From contig JAEZCO010000021.1 in the NCBI GenBank assembly GCA_023433505.1, forward strand, positions 62,001-126,000: DNA of 64,000 nucleotides. Direction: 5' to 3'. The position numbers and the translations under genes are program-made. Shown one piece after another: positions 25,846 through 34,934 of this stretch (within the stretch, counting starts at the first letter, position 1; every line of letters begins with the position of its first letter). Source of the stretch: Bacillota bacterium (GTDB lineage Bacteria > Bacillota > Clostridia > Acetivibrionales > DTU013). Below the pieces are notes generated by a model. That model ran no database searches. It worked only from the letters and a program-made list of their open reading frames with translations, and was not told the origin of the DNA.

Positions 25846-27480
25846 TTAGTACATTCCGCCCATTCCACCGGGCATTCCGCCGCCAGCGGGCATTGGGGGT
25901 TCTTTTTCAGGCTTGTCGGCAACAACGCTCTCCGTAGTGAGCACCATGGCTGCAACGGAAGCGGCATTTTGCAGAGCCGACCTGGTAACCTTTGCAGGGT
26001 CTACTATACCCGCATCGATCATGTTGACATACTCTTCCTTCAAGGCGTCAAAGCCTATTCCGATTGCGCTGCCCTTGATCTTGTCAACGATTACGGAGCC
26101 TTCCAGGCCTGCATTTGCAGAAATCTGTCTTACGGGCTCTTCAAGGGATTTAATGATGATCTGTACGCCGGTCTTTTCGTCGCCGGAAACAGTATCAAGA
26201 ACCTTTGTAACTTTGGAAAGGACATTGAGGAAAGCAGTTCCGCCGCCGGATACGATACCTTCTTCTACTGCAGCCTTGGTTGCAGCAAGAGCGTCCTCGA
26301 TCCTGAGCTTCTTTTCCTTCATTTCCGTCTCTGTTGCAGCTCCCACCTGGATAACAGCTACGCCGCCGGACAGTTTTGCAAGTCTTTCCTGGAGTTTTTC
26401 CCTGTCGAAGTCGGAAGTGGTTTCTTCGATCTGAGCTTTGATGGAAGCGATTCTCTTCTTGATTTCCTTCTGATCGCCGTCACCGTCAACAATGATGGTG
26501 TTTTCCTTCTGAACCTTGATCTGCCTTGCTTTACCCAGCTGGCTGACCTTGGTTTCCTTCAGGTCCAGACCGACTTCTTCGGTGATAACTTCGCCGCCGG
26601 TAAGTACTGCGATATCCTGAAGCATGGCTTTCCTTCTATCGCCAAAGCCCGGAGCCTTAACAGCTACGCAAATGAATGTGCCTCTGAGTTTGTTGACGAT
26701 GAGGGTGCTGAGAGCTTCGCCTTCGATATCTTCCGCAATAATAACCAGCTTTTTGCCGGCCTGTACGACCTGCTCAAGAAGCGGCAGGAGATCCTGGATG
26801 CTGCTGATCTTTTTGTCGGTGATCAATACATAAGGATCATCCAGAACAGCTTCCATTTTTTCAGTGTCAGTGACCATGTAAGCTGATACATAGCCTCTGT
26901 CAAATTGCATACCTTCAACGACTTCCAGGTTTGTGCCCATGGTCTTTGACTCTTCAACGGTGATAACGCCGTCGTTTGTCACTTTTTCCATCGCATCTGC
27001 AATCAGGTTTCCGATGACATCGTCATTGGCAGAAATGGAAGCAACTCTTGCGATATCTTCCTTGCCCTTGATTTTCTGGCTGATTTCCTTTATACCGTCA
27101 ACAGCTGCATCAACAGCTTTTGCTATACCTTTTTTAAGGATCATCGGATTTGCGCCTGCAGCAACATTCTTCATGCCTTCTCTGATGATAGCCTGTGCCA
27201 GCAGAGTTGCAGTGGTAGTGCCGTCGCCTGCTACGTCGTTGGTCTTGGTTGCAACTTCCTTGACCAGTTGGGCGCCCATGTTTTCAAACCTGTCTTCCAG
27301 TTCGATTTCTTTTGCGATGGTAACGCCGTCGTTAGTGATCATTGGGGATCCGAACTTCTTATCAAGAACAACATTTCTTCCTTTGGGTCCCAGTGTGATT
27401 TTAACAGTATTGGCCAGCTGATTAACGCCGCTTTCAAGCGCACGCCTGGCTTCTTCGCCGTATTTGATATCTTTTGCCAT
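25846..27480 (-). CDS. groEL: 60-kDa chaperonin GroEL
   Basis: 544 residues, the usual GroEL length. It folds proteins in the cytoplasm as a double heptamer with GroES. Recognisable segments are the N-terminal KDIKYGEEARRALESGVNQL, VAGDGTTTATLLAQAI (nucleotide-binding site), ISANDDVIGNLIADAM and the flexible Gly/Met-rich tail GGGMPGGMGGMY. It lies 65 bases after groES and shares its CIRCE-controlled promoter. A terminator follows it. A 305-codon open frame on the opposite strand is an artefact of groEL codon usage. Confidence 0.98.
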   Translation of the reverse strand: MAKDIKYGEEARRALESGVNQLANTVKITLGPKGRNVVLDKKFGSPMITNDGVTIAKEIELEDRFENMGAQLVKEVATKTNDVAGDGTTTATLLAQAIIREGMKNVAAGANPMILKKGIAKAVDAAVDGIKEISQKIKGKEDIARVASISANDDVIGNLIADAMEKVTNDGVITVEESKTMGTNLEVVEGMQFDRGYVSAYMVTDTEKMEAVLDDPYVLITDKKISSIQDLLPLLEQVVQAGKKLVIIAEDIEGEALSTLIVNKLRGTFICVAVKAPGFGDRRKAMLQDIAVLTGGEVITEEVGLDLKETKVSQLGKARQIKVQKENTIIVDGDGDQKEIKKRIASIKAQIEETTSDFDREKLQERLAKLSGGVAVIQVGAATETEMKEKKLRIEDALAATKAAVEEGIVSGGGTAFLNVLSKVTKVLDTVSGDEKTGVQIIIKSLEEPVRQISANAGLEGSVIVDKIKGSAIGIGFDALKEEYVNMIDAGIVDPAKVTRSALQNAASVAAMVLTTESVVADKPEKEPPMPAGGGMPGGMGGMY

Positions 27481-27544
27481 GTTATAGCCTCCTTATAAAA
27501 TTCTTAATCATCCTGCTAGTTCAAATAAATAAAACAACGATTAA

Positions 27545-27832
27545 TTAATCAACGATTGCAAGAATATCGCTCTGCTTCAAGATCGTGTATTCTTCCTTGT
27601 CGATCTTGACTTCGGTCCCGGCGTATTTGCTGATAAGTACTTTGTCTCCTACCTTGACTTCCATCTTGATTTCTCTGCCCTTGTCATCGTACCCGCCGGG
27701 TCCGACTGCAACAATCTCCGCAACCTGTGGCTTTTCCTTGGCAGTTCCGGGAAGAACGATTCCGCTCTTGGTGGTCTCTTCGGATTCCAACATCTTGATA
27801 ACGACTCTTTCGCCTAACGGTTTTATTTTCAT
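27545..27832 (-). CDS. groES: 10-kDa co-chaperonin GroES
   Basis: 95 residues. MKIKPLGERVVIKMLESEET, the mobile-loop region KSGIVLPGTAKEKPQ and the C-terminal DKVLISKYAGTEVKIDKEEY are all standard. It caps the GroEL chamber. GAGGAGG precedes the ATG. First gene of the operon, with a perfect CIRCE element 34 bases upstream of its start codon, so it is probably repressed by HrcA; hrcA itself is not in this window. Confidence 0.98.
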   Translation of the reverse strand: MKIKPLGERVVIKMLESEETTKSGIVLPGTAKEKPQVAEIVAVGPGGYDDKGREIKMEVKVGDKVLISKYAGTEVKIDKEEYTILKQSDILAIVD

Positions 27833-27865
27833 AGGGTGTACCTCCTCTGAAGATTTTTCATATTA

Positions 27866-27892
27866 TTAGCACTCACCATCAATGAGTGCTAA
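27866..27892 (-). promoter_or_regulatory. CIRCE operator of groES-groEL
   Basis: TTAGCACTC-N9-GAGTGCTAA matches the HrcA operator consensus with no mismatch. Confidence 0.97.
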
Positions 27893-27902
27893 TTCCATTA
27901 AT

Positions 27903-27932
27903 AATATAATATATTACGCAATTCTTTATCAA
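27903..27932 (-). promoter_or_regulatory. groES-groEL promoter
   Basis: TTGATA (27927-27932), an 18-bp spacer and TATATT (27903-27908) read leftward. The CIRCE element covers about the first 30 bases of the predicted transcript. Confidence 0.7.
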
Positions 27933-28016
27933 ATATGTGATTTTCCTAAATTGTATTGTTTTGGGTGGATTTTTGGCGATTATTTACCATTTTGTTGAGA
28001 TTTCATCGATTTTCTC

Positions 28017-29183
28017 CTATTTGCTTTTTTGATGATAATTTCTAAGAAAAGCAGCCTTTCCGGGCAGTATGACTTTAAAAAGATTCTGCGACCCGATATT
28101 CAGATACTTGACCTCGCCTCTGTTCTCAAAGGCTTTCTTTATACGCCCCAGGCCGGCTCCCGTTTTTAGAAACCTCTTGCCGCCGTCCGCCGTGACCAGC
28201 CGCTGATAAAGCCAGGAATTCCGCCTGTCCGGGTTGTTTTCGTGTTCGAATTTATAAATGCTGTTGCTGGCGATGAGGGAGCCCGGATTGCTGATTTCGA
28301 TATTTTTATCCGTTACAGCTATAACCACGCCCCTTGAGGAATCCAGATAGTCCCTGTGGACCAGGGCATTGGCAATAACCTCCTCCACTGCGCCGAAAGG
28401 ATAGCTTTGGTCACGGATGATCTCTTTTATCCGTGCACAGGCCGTATCCAGCATTTTGACAATGTTGCCGGTGATATATTCCACCGCTTCTCCATATACG
28501 AATTTTATATAGACGTGGGGAAGAAATAAGGAAGGATTTTTTCCAAAGAGCAGCATTCCGCCGATGGTAGCGCGGTAACCTTCCATTTCGCCTCTCTGCC
28601 CGATCATTCCCATGGCTTCCATCAGAATCTCATTGGGCTTCCCGCTGATGATATCCAGATTTTTGAAATATTGTGAAACCAGCTCGAAATCGAGCTCTTC
28701 AAGGGACGCATTCTTCAATAGGACTGTCTCATAGGTCATGATGCCGTTTTCCTGGAAGAGGTTTGCAATCTCACTCCGCCGGGCTACGTCCGTGGTGGAG
28801 CCTCTCCGGATATAAAAAGCGCCGTTCTGAAGCATCATATGAGGCTTCTGGCTGCTTCTGAAGACCGTCAGCACGGCCAGCGTGGCATTCTCATATTTCA
28901 TGAAATCAATGGATATGGGAACCGGAGGGTCGCACCGGTTATAGATGATTTGCTGGATTTGCTCTTCTTTGAAATCCAGGGCGTTGATCCCCATGACCTT
29001 CTTGGTCTTGTCCTGTACGCCAAAGAGGATATAGCCCCGCCCGCCCCTGGAATTGGCCATGGCGATAACATCCTTGGTCAATTCCTTCTTATCGCTTTCA
29101 TTGACCAGGTGCAGCACTTCCTTGAAATCAAGTTTTGGACCTTCCTCGGACTTCAAAAGCTGTTTGAGTTTCTGTCTGTCCAC
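28017..29183 (-). CDS. AlbA_2 (Schlafen-like) domain ATP-binding protein
   Basis: 388 residues. The N-terminal AlbA_2 domain (formerly AAA_4) is clear: EGPKLDFKEVLHL, IAMANSRGGRGYILFGVQD and FYIRRGSTTDVARRSEI. The C-terminal half has the HATPase-like signature EEVIANALVHRDYLDSSRGV and ISNPGSL, common in putative transcription regulators of this family. The GTG start has GGAGG 5 bases upstream. It begins 19 bases after hisIE on the same strand, so it may be co-transcribed with the his operon, but a link to histidine synthesis is not established. Confidence 0.85.
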   Translation of the reverse strand: MDRQKLKQLLKSEEGPKLDFKEVLHLVNESDKKELTKDVIAMANSRGGRGYILFGVQDKTKKVMGINALDFKEEQIQQIIYNRCDPPVPISIDFMKYENATLAVLTVFRSSQKPHMMLQNGAFYIRRGSTTDVARRSEIANLFQENGIMTYETVLLKNASLEELDFELVSQYFKNLDIISGKPNEILMEAMGMIGQRGEMEGYRATIGGMLLFGKNPSLFLPHVYIKFVYGEAVEYITGNIVKMLDTACARIKEIIRDQSYPFGAVEEVIANALVHRDYLDSSRGVVIAVTDKNIEISNPGSLIASNSIYKFEHENNPDRRNSWLYQRLVTADGGKRFLKTGAGLGRIKKAFENRGEVKYLNIGSQNLFKVILPGKAAFLRNYHQKSK

Positions 29184-29202
29184 TTGGGCCTCCTACCGGT
29201 GC

Positions 29203-29898
29203 TCAGCGCCGTTTGCCAAGCTCACGGTATATATCCTCCAGGGTCATTCCCTGCTTTACCATCATCACCATCACATGATAGAGCAGGTCAGCCACTTCGT
29301 AGCCTGTTTCCATTTGTGAGCCGTTTTTTGCCGCAATGATGACTTCGGAGGTTTCTTCTCCGATTTTTTTCAATATCTTGTCCAGGCCCTTGTCCAGCAA
29401 ATAGTTGGTATAGGAGCCTTCCTTCGGATGCACGACCCTGTCTGCAATCACAGCATAGACCGCCTTCAGTACTTCGGGACCCGCTGTTGTCTCATCCTGC
29501 ACCATTTCAGCAGCTTCAGGCGCCAGAGGCTTTTCTGCAGTGACATGCTGCGGATCCGCCACAGTATCTGCCGCGACTTCCATTTTGGTGAAGAAGCAGG
29601 ACCTGTGGCCGGTGTGGCAGGCTGCTCCGGTCTGTTCCACCTTTAGCAGCAGGGTGTCGCCGTCGCAGTCCATACTAATGGATTTGACATGCTGGAAGTG
29701 GCCTGAGGTTTCACCCTTCAGCCAGAGCTTCTGCCTGCTTCTGCTGTAATAATGGGCCTTTCCTGTTTCCAGGGTCTTCTCCAGCGACTCGGCGTTCATG
29801 TAGGCAAGCATCAACACCTCATCCGTCCTGTAGTCCTGGGTAATTGCCGGAATCAGGCCTTTTTCGTCAAATTTAAGCTGGTAAATAAGTTCCTTCAT
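29203..29898 (-). CDS. hisIE: Bifunctional phosphoribosyl-AMP cyclohydrolase / phosphoribosyl-ATP pyrophosphatase
   Basis: About 231 residues, catalysing the second and third steps of histidine synthesis. The HisI domain (residues 1-110) has MNAESLEKTLETGKAHYYSR, LWLKGETSGHFQHV, the metal-binding DCDGDTLLL and CHTGHRSCFF. An acidic, Ala/Glu-rich linker of about 35 residues follows. The HisE domain (from about 150) has GSYTNYLLDKGLDKILKKIG and EETSEVIIAAKN. The ATG at 29898 aligns best with known HisI starts; longer in-frame starts at 29913 and 29967 (GTG) lack a good site. Last his gene of the operon. Confidence 0.95.
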   Translation of the reverse strand: MKELIYQLKFDEKGLIPAITQDYRTDEVLMLAYMNAESLEKTLETGKAHYYSRSRQKLWLKGETSGHFQHVKSISMDCDGDTLLLKVEQTGAACHTGHRSCFFTKMEVAADTVADPQHVTAEKPLAPEAAEMVQDETTAGPEVLKAVYAVIADRVVHPKEGSYTNYLLDKGLDKILKKIGEETSEVIIAAKNGSQMETGYEVADLLYHVMVMMVKQGMTLEDIYRELGKRR

Positions 29899-29976
29899 TA
29901 AGTTAACCGCCATTCTTCCAGTATATGCGCATCTATCGTAAAAATGATACTCCCATTCCGTTTGCACTTCTTTTTT

Positions 29977-30738
29977 CTACACTCTTACTTCAATGCCCTT
30001 TTCCTTTAAATATGCCTTTAAATCGCATATTTCCATTTCCTTGTAGTGAAAAAGAGAAGCGGCAAGAACAGCGTCTGCCCGCCCCTGTGCGAAAGCTTCA
30101 TAAAAGTGTTCCATAGTGCCTGCACCGCCGGAGGCAATGACAGGTATTCTCACACTGTCGGAAATTTGTCTTGTCAGCGGGAGATCATATCCAGTCTTTG
30201 TACCGTCGCAATCCATACTGGTGAGAAGTATTTCACCCGCACCCAGCTTCTCGGCTTCTACGGCCCATTCAACCGCATCCCGGCCCGTATTCACCCTGCC
30301 GCCGTTCAAGTAAACTTCCCAGCCGCTACCGTCGGAACGTCTTTTTGCATCGATGGCAACAACCACACACTGGCTGCCAAAACGCCAGGCCGCTTCCGAT
30401 ATAAGCTCCGGCCGCTGTAAAGCTGCTGAATTGACAGAAATTTTGTCCGCGCCGGCCTTGAGAATTTCCCTGAAATCCTCCGCAGTCCTTATGCCGCCGC
30501 CCACCGTAAAAGGAATGAATACCTGCTCCGCTACCCGGCTGACTACATCCAGCATTATACTCCTGGCGTCGCTGGACGCCGTGATATCAAGAAATGTAAG
30601 CTCATCCGCACCGGCTTTATCATAAACGGCGGCTACCTCCACGGGGTCGCCTGCATCCCTTATATTAACAAAATTTACACCTTTAACAACCCTTCCGGCA
30701 TGGACATCCAGACAGGGTATGATACGCTTTGTAAACAA
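29977..30738 (-). CDS. hisF: Imidazole glycerol phosphate synthase, cyclase subunit
   Basis: 253 residues, a (beta/alpha)8 barrel. It uses ammonia from HisH to make imidazole glycerol phosphate and AICAR. Motifs are FTKRIIPCLDVHAGRVVKGV with catalytic Asp, FTVGGGIRTAEDFREIL, NSAALQRPELI, LTSMDCDGTKTGYDL and ASGGAGTMEHF. A TTG start at 30738 is chosen because GAAGGAG lies 8 bases upstream and family members begin at this residue. The longer frame (to 30783) has no support. Confidence 0.97.
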   Translation of the reverse strand: MFTKRIIPCLDVHAGRVVKGVNFVNIRDAGDPVEVAAVYDKAGADELTFLDITASSDARSIMLDVVSRVAEQVFIPFTVGGGIRTAEDFREILKAGADKISVNSAALQRPELISEAAWRFGSQCVVVAIDAKRRSDGSGWEVYLNGGRVNTGRDAVEWAVEAEKLGAGEILLTSMDCDGTKTGYDLPLTRQISDSVRIPVIASGGAGTMEHFYEAFAQGRADAVLAASLFHYKEMEICDLKAYLKEKGIEVRV

Positions 30739-30820
30739 ATTATTTTCTCCTTCTGTCAAGACGGCTGACAGCCGCTGCCGCACTTTTATACATGCCTTAC
30801 ATTTGCAACATATCCTCCGA

Positions 30821-31534
30821 CTATTTCGCTACTTTGATCGCCTCTGCCAAATCTACGTCTCCGGTATACAATGCCTTGCCTACGATTACACCCGAAACGC
30901 CGATTTGTTTCAGGTTTTTGATATCCTCAATGCTCTTTACCCCGCCCGAGGCGATGACTTCTATCTCCACGGCCTTTACCATTTCCTCCATTGCCTTGAG
31001 GTTGGGTCCCGTCAGCATGCCGTCCCTTGAAATATCCGTATAGATGACGGTTTTTGCGCCCAGCTCCTGCATTTTCCTTGCAAAGCCGATGGCCGTAAAT
31101 TCACTGGTTTTCGCCCAGCCTTCGATGGCAACCATCCCGTTTTTTGCGTCGATGCCTACGGCAAGGTTGTTCTCAAAGGTTTGAACCGCCCTTTTTACCA
31201 GATTGGGATCATTCACCGCCGAGGTGCCCAGGATAATTCTTTGAATGCCTTTACACAATAAGATCTCAATCATTTCAATGGTCCGGATGCCCCCGCCAAG
31301 CTGGACGGGTATCCCCAGCTTGACCGCCATCTCGCTTATCACCGCAGTATTTCTGGGCTCGCCCATCCTGGCTCCGTCAAGGTCCACCACATGCAGGTAT
31401 TGGGCTCCCAGCTGCTCAAATTTTATGGCCATCTCCACCGGATTGTCCGAATAAACGGTGACGTCGTTGAATTGGCCCTGTACCAGCCGTACGCATCTTC
31501 CATCCTTAACATCGATGGCGGGATAAATTATCAT
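30821..31534 (-). CDS. hisA: ProFAR isomerase
   Basis: 237 residues, a (beta/alpha)8 barrel paralogous to HisF. It isomerises phosphoribosylformimino-AICAR-phosphate. It has MIIYPAIDVKDGRCVRLVQG with catalytic Asp8, LHVVDLDGA, IPVQLGGGIRTIEMIEIL, GIDAKNGMVAIEGWAKTSE, VIYTDISRDGMLTGPN and IASGGVKSIEDI. AAGGAG lies 11 bases before the ATG at 31534. The gene sits between hisH and hisF. Confidence 0.97.
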   Translation of the reverse strand: MIIYPAIDVKDGRCVRLVQGQFNDVTVYSDNPVEMAIKFEQLGAQYLHVVDLDGARMGEPRNTAVISEMAVKLGIPVQLGGGIRTIEMIEILLCKGIQRIILGTSAVNDPNLVKRAVQTFENNLAVGIDAKNGMVAIEGWAKTSEFTAIGFARKMQELGAKTVIYTDISRDGMLTGPNLKAMEEMVKAVEIEVIASGGVKSIEDIKNLKQIGVSGVIVGKALYTGDVDLAEAIKVAK

Positions 31535-31594
31535 TGTCCGTTCAGCTCCTTCTAATGTCAGGTGACACACTCTCTGAGTTTTGGGTAATCCGTA

Positions 31595-32230
31595 TCAGGA
31601 CAGAATCTCCCCTTTTGATTTACGGGTCCAGTTCCTCAGCATATCCAGACCCACGCTGCCGCTCTTTTCAGGATGAAATTGTGTGGCAAACACATTGCCC
31701 CGGCCAATGGCAGCATCAAACCTCACACCATAATCGGTGGTCGCGGTAACCAGCTCTTTATCTTCTGCATCAAGATAAAAGGAATGCACAAAATATACAT
31801 ACGGATTTGAAGGTATCCCGCCGAATAACGGACAGGCTTCCTTCAGATTCAGTGAGTTCCAGCCCATATGGGGTACCTTGAGGCCGGCGTCCTGGGGCAA
31901 TTGTTTTATAGCTCCCTTGAATATACCGAGACCTTCAACGGGGCTTCCGCCTTCTTCACTGTAATCGAAGAGCATCTGCATACCCAGACATATTCCAAGA
32001 AAAGGCCTGTCTGCAGCAATGGCGTCTTTTACAACTTCCACCATACCTGCATCCTGTAAGTTCCGCATTGCATCGGAAAAAGCGCCTACTCCGGGAAGTA
32101 CAATCCCATCCGCTGCAGAGACAGCCTTCACATCCGATGTTATTACCGCATCACATCCTATAAAGTGAAAAGCTTTTTCAACACTTCTCAGGTTTCCTAC
32201 TCCGTAATCGATAATTGCAATCAAAGCCAT
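31595..32230 (-). CDS. hisH: Imidazole glycerol phosphate synthase, glutamine amidotransferase subunit
   Basis: 211 residues, class I glutaminase. The nucleophile Cys lies in FLGICLGMQMLFD; VPHMGWNSL, YFVHSFYLDAEDK and the His-Glu pair in TQFHPEKSGSVG complete the active site. It supplies ammonia to HisF. The ATG overlaps closely with its own GGAG site. It starts 9 bases after purC, so these genes share one message. Confidence 0.97.
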   Translation of the reverse strand: MALIAIIDYGVGNLRSVEKAFHFIGCDAVITSDVKAVSAADGIVLPGVGAFSDAMRNLQDAGMVEVVKDAIAADRPFLGICLGMQMLFDYSEEGGSPVEGLGIFKGAIKQLPQDAGLKVPHMGWNSLNLKEACPLFGGIPSNPYVYFVHSFYLDAEDKELVTATTDYGVRFDAAIGRGNVFATQFHPEKSGSVGLDMLRNWTRKSKGEILS

Positions 32231-32239
32231 CTACTCCAT

Positions 32240-33127
32240 TCATGCGTCCAATTTCTTTTCCGTCAATCTTTCATAAGCTTCTACATATTTGGCTTCAGTG
32301 CTTTTGATAACAGCTTCCGGAAGCTTTGGCGCCGGAGGGGTCTTGTCCCAGACAATAGACTCCAGATATTCCCTGAGATATTGCTTGTCGAAGCTCTTTT
32401 GGGGTCTGCCCGGCTGATAGTCCTTCATGTCCCAGAACCTGGAGGAGTCGGGGGTGAACATTTCATCGCCTACAAGAAGCTCTCCGTCATGGATGCCGAA
32501 TTCAAACTTCGTATCTGCCAGAATAATGCCTTTGCTTTCAGCATATTTGCTGGCCTTGTTATAGAGCGCTAGGGTCTTTTCCTTAAGCTTGGCTGCAAGT
32601 TCGAGTCCGATTCTATCCGCAAGCACTTCAAAGGACACATTGATATCATGGCCTTCCGATTCCTTGGTAGAGGGGGTGAATATAGGCTCCGGCAGCTTCT
32701 CGCACTGTTTCATTCCGGCAGGCAGCTTGATTCCGCAGATGGTTCCCGTGGCATTATACTCCTTCAGGCCGGAGCCTTCCAGATAACCTCTCACGATGCA
32801 TTCGGCGTTTACCATCTCTATTTTCTTCACCAGCATGGACCTGCCCTGAAGCTCCTCCTTGAAGGCGGACAACCCGTCCGGATACCGGATGACATCCGTC
32901 GTTATCATGTGGTTTCCGATGACGTCGCCGGTATAGTTGAACCAGAATTCCGAAATACTGTTGAGCACCTTGCCCTTATTGGGAATAAGGTCGGAGAAAA
33001 CCACGTCAAACGCCGAAATCCTGTCGGTTACGACGATGAGCAGCTTATCGCCCAGGTCGTAGACATTCCTTACCTTGCCCTTTACAAAAAGCGGCTGTTT
33101 GATAAAATCCGTATCATTGATTACCAT
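32240..33127 (-). CDS. purC: SAICAR synthetase (PurC) inside the his operon
   Basis: 295 residues, the long form of phosphoribosylaminoimidazole-succinocarboxamide synthase. Motifs are FVKGKVRNVYDLGDKLLIVV, TDRISAFDVVFSDLIPNKG, MVNAECIVRGYLEGSGLKEY, LADTKFEFGIHDGELLVGDE and SSRFWDMKDYQPG. It adds aspartate to CAIR in purine synthesis. ATG 33127 is chosen, with AAGGAT 10 bases upstream; a GTG three codons earlier is too close. It lies between hisB and hisH with gaps of 9-24 bases. HisFH releases AICAR, which lies two steps after PurC in the purine pathway, so a metabolic link is plausible. Confidence 0.97.
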   Translation of the reverse strand: MVINDTDFIKQPLFVKGKVRNVYDLGDKLLIVVTDRISAFDVVFSDLIPNKGKVLNSISEFWFNYTGDVIGNHMITTDVIRYPDGLSAFKEELQGRSMLVKKIEMVNAECIVRGYLEGSGLKEYNATGTICGIKLPAGMKQCEKLPEPIFTPSTKESEGHDINVSFEVLADRIGLELAAKLKEKTLALYNKASKYAESKGIILADTKFEFGIHDGELLVGDEMFTPDSSRFWDMKDYQPGRPQKSFDKQYLREYLESIVWDKTPPAPKLPEAVIKSTEAKYVEAYERLTEKKLDA

Positions 33128-33151
33128 CCTTCGCACATCCTTTTTAAAATT

Positions 33152-33739
33152 TTATAGTATGCCTTTGGTAGACATTACTCCATGAATACGCCCGTCCAGT
33201 CCGGTGGCTTCATCCAGGGCTCTGCCAAAGGCTTTGAAAACTGCTTCAATCATATGATGGGTATTGCTGCCGTAATATACTTTAACATGCAGATTCATTC
33301 CCGCGTTGAAGGCTACCGCACGGAAGAACTCCTCAAAAAGCTCCGTTTCCATCTCTCCGGCCTTCTCACAGGTGAATTTGGCGTCGAATACAAGAAACGG
33401 CCTTCCTCCCAGGTCGACAGCCACCAGCGCCAGTGACTCATCCATAGGCACATGCACCGCTCCATACCTCCGAATGGACTTCTTATCGCCAACAGCTTCT
33501 CTGATAGCCTGTCCCAAAACAATTCCTATATCTTCAACCGTATGATGGGCATCCACATTCAAATCGCCGACGGCGTTGACCGCCAGATCGAACAGGCCAT
33601 GCTTCGCGAATAGCGTCAGCATGTGATCCAAAAAGCCGATTCCGGTGGTAATATCGGAAATTCCGCTGCCGTCGGCAGCAAACTTGAGTTTTATATCGGT
33701 TTCACCGGTCTTTCTTGCGATCTCCGACTTTCTTTCCAT
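33152..33739 (-). CDS. hisB: Imidazoleglycerol-phosphate dehydratase
   Basis: 195 residues, the monofunctional dehydratase without the phosphatase domain of enteric HisB. Signature metal-binding motifs are present twice: GFLDHMLTLFAKHG with DAHHTVEDIGIVLG, and FFRAVAFNAGMNLHV with NTHHMIEAVFKAFGRAL. GGAGG lies 6 bases before the ATG at 33739; 14 upstream codons are not needed. Confidence 0.97.
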   Translation of the reverse strand: MERKSEIARKTGETDIKLKFAADGSGISDITTGIGFLDHMLTLFAKHGLFDLAVNAVGDLNVDAHHTVEDIGIVLGQAIREAVGDKKSIRRYGAVHVPMDESLALVAVDLGGRPFLVFDAKFTCEKAGEMETELFEEFFRAVAFNAGMNLHVKVYYGSNTHHMIEAVFKAFGRALDEATGLDGRIHGVMSTKGIL

Positions 33740-33819
33740 GGGGCACCTCCTACGGCTACCATTATAACAGATTATGGGCATAAAATTCCATAGCTTTTTC
33801 TATGGGTTTGCAGTTTGTC

Positions 33820-34884
33820 TCAGCCTGTCCGGAGGATATCTCCGGCCGCCGCTAAAAACGCGTCCATCTCGGCATCGCTGCCTATTGTAATTCTTAGATG
33901 ATTATCGATTCGCGGCTTGTTAAAATACCTGACAAGGATGCCTTTTTCCTTAAGCTGGGAGAAAAGGACGGAAGCTTGCACTCCAGGATGTGCGGCAAAT
34001 AGGAAATTGGCTGCGGAGTCAACCACTTTAAAGCCCATAGCCGTCATTTCTTCCGACACCCGTTTTCTTGTATCCATTACCTTTTTCCGTGTGGCTTCAA
34101 AATAATCCGCATCGTTTAATGCCGCAGTACCGGCCGCTATAGCCAGTCTGTCGACAGTATACGAATTAAAGGAGTTTTTTACACTGTTCATGGCATATAT
34201 AAGATCGCTGTTGCCAAATGCAAACCCCAGCCGCATTCCGGCCAGTGAACGTGATTTTGAAAGGGTATGGATGACCAGCAGGTTGGGATACTCATCAATC
34301 AGCTTAACGGCAGATTCTCCGCCGAAATCTACATATGCTTCGTCGACGATGACAACCGAGGACGTGTTATTTTCAAGTATCCTCCGGATGGAGGACAGAG
34401 GCATGAATTTGCCGGTGGGCGCGTTGGGATTTGCGATAATGACGCCGCCGGGGCTTTCATAAAGCTCTTCCTCCGGTATTTCAAACTCTTCGGTCACATT
34501 GACAAGCCTGTAAGCAATATTGAACAGCCGGGCATATACGGGATAAAAGGAATAGGTGATATCCGGGAACAGTATTGCCTTGCCGGGATTGAAAAATGCC
34601 ATATAGGAAAAGGCAAGAATTTCGTCGGAGCCATTTCCGGCAAAGATCTGCTCCTTCTGCACCCCGTAATGCCCAGCAGCTGCCGTAAGCAGCGTGTCAC
34701 AGGTGGGATCGGGATACAGCTTCAGGTTCTCAGCGGTACAGTTTCCGATTGCCTCCAGCACTTTAGGTGAAGGTCCGTATGGGTTTTCATTGGTATTCAG
34801 TTTGATATATTTTCTATCTTTCGGCTGCTCGCCCGGGACATAAGGGTCCAGGCCTTTAGCCAGCTCACTCCAGTATTTGTTCAC
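33820..34884 (-). CDS. hisC: Histidinol-phosphate aminotransferase
   Basis: 354 residues, class I/II PLP enzyme. KLNTNENPYGPSPKVLEAI at the start, FAGNGSDEILAFSYMAF, NPNAPTGKFMP, VDEAYVDFGGESAV and the Schiff-base Lys in TLSKSRSLAGMRLGFAFG are all clear. A GTG start at 34884 is chosen because AAAGGAG lies 8 bases upstream; the frame extends 18 codons further without a site. Confidence 0.96.
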   Translation of the reverse strand: MNKYWSELAKGLDPYVPGEQPKDRKYIKLNTNENPYGPSPKVLEAIGNCTAENLKLYPDPTCDTLLTAAAGHYGVQKEQIFAGNGSDEILAFSYMAFFNPGKAILFPDITYSFYPVYARLFNIAYRLVNVTEEFEIPEEELYESPGGVIIANPNAPTGKFMPLSSIRRILENNTSSVVIVDEAYVDFGGESAVKLIDEYPNLLVIHTLSKSRSLAGMRLGFAFGNSDLIYAMNSVKNSFNSYTVDRLAIAAGTAALNDADYFEATRKKVMDTRKRVSEEMTAMGFKVVDSAANFLFAAHPGVQASVLFSQLKEKGILVRYFNKPRIDNHLRITIGSDAEMDAFLAAAGDILRTG

Positions 34885-34934
34885 GCTTGCAGCTCCTTTC
34901 GTGCGCAGGGGACGGTTCTCCCGTTGAATCACCA

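Noticed and set aside
25969..26886. 305-codon open frame on the plus strand
   Set aside because: It lies entirely opposite groEL, has no ribosome binding site, and long antisense frames are common in strongly codon-biased chaperonin genes.
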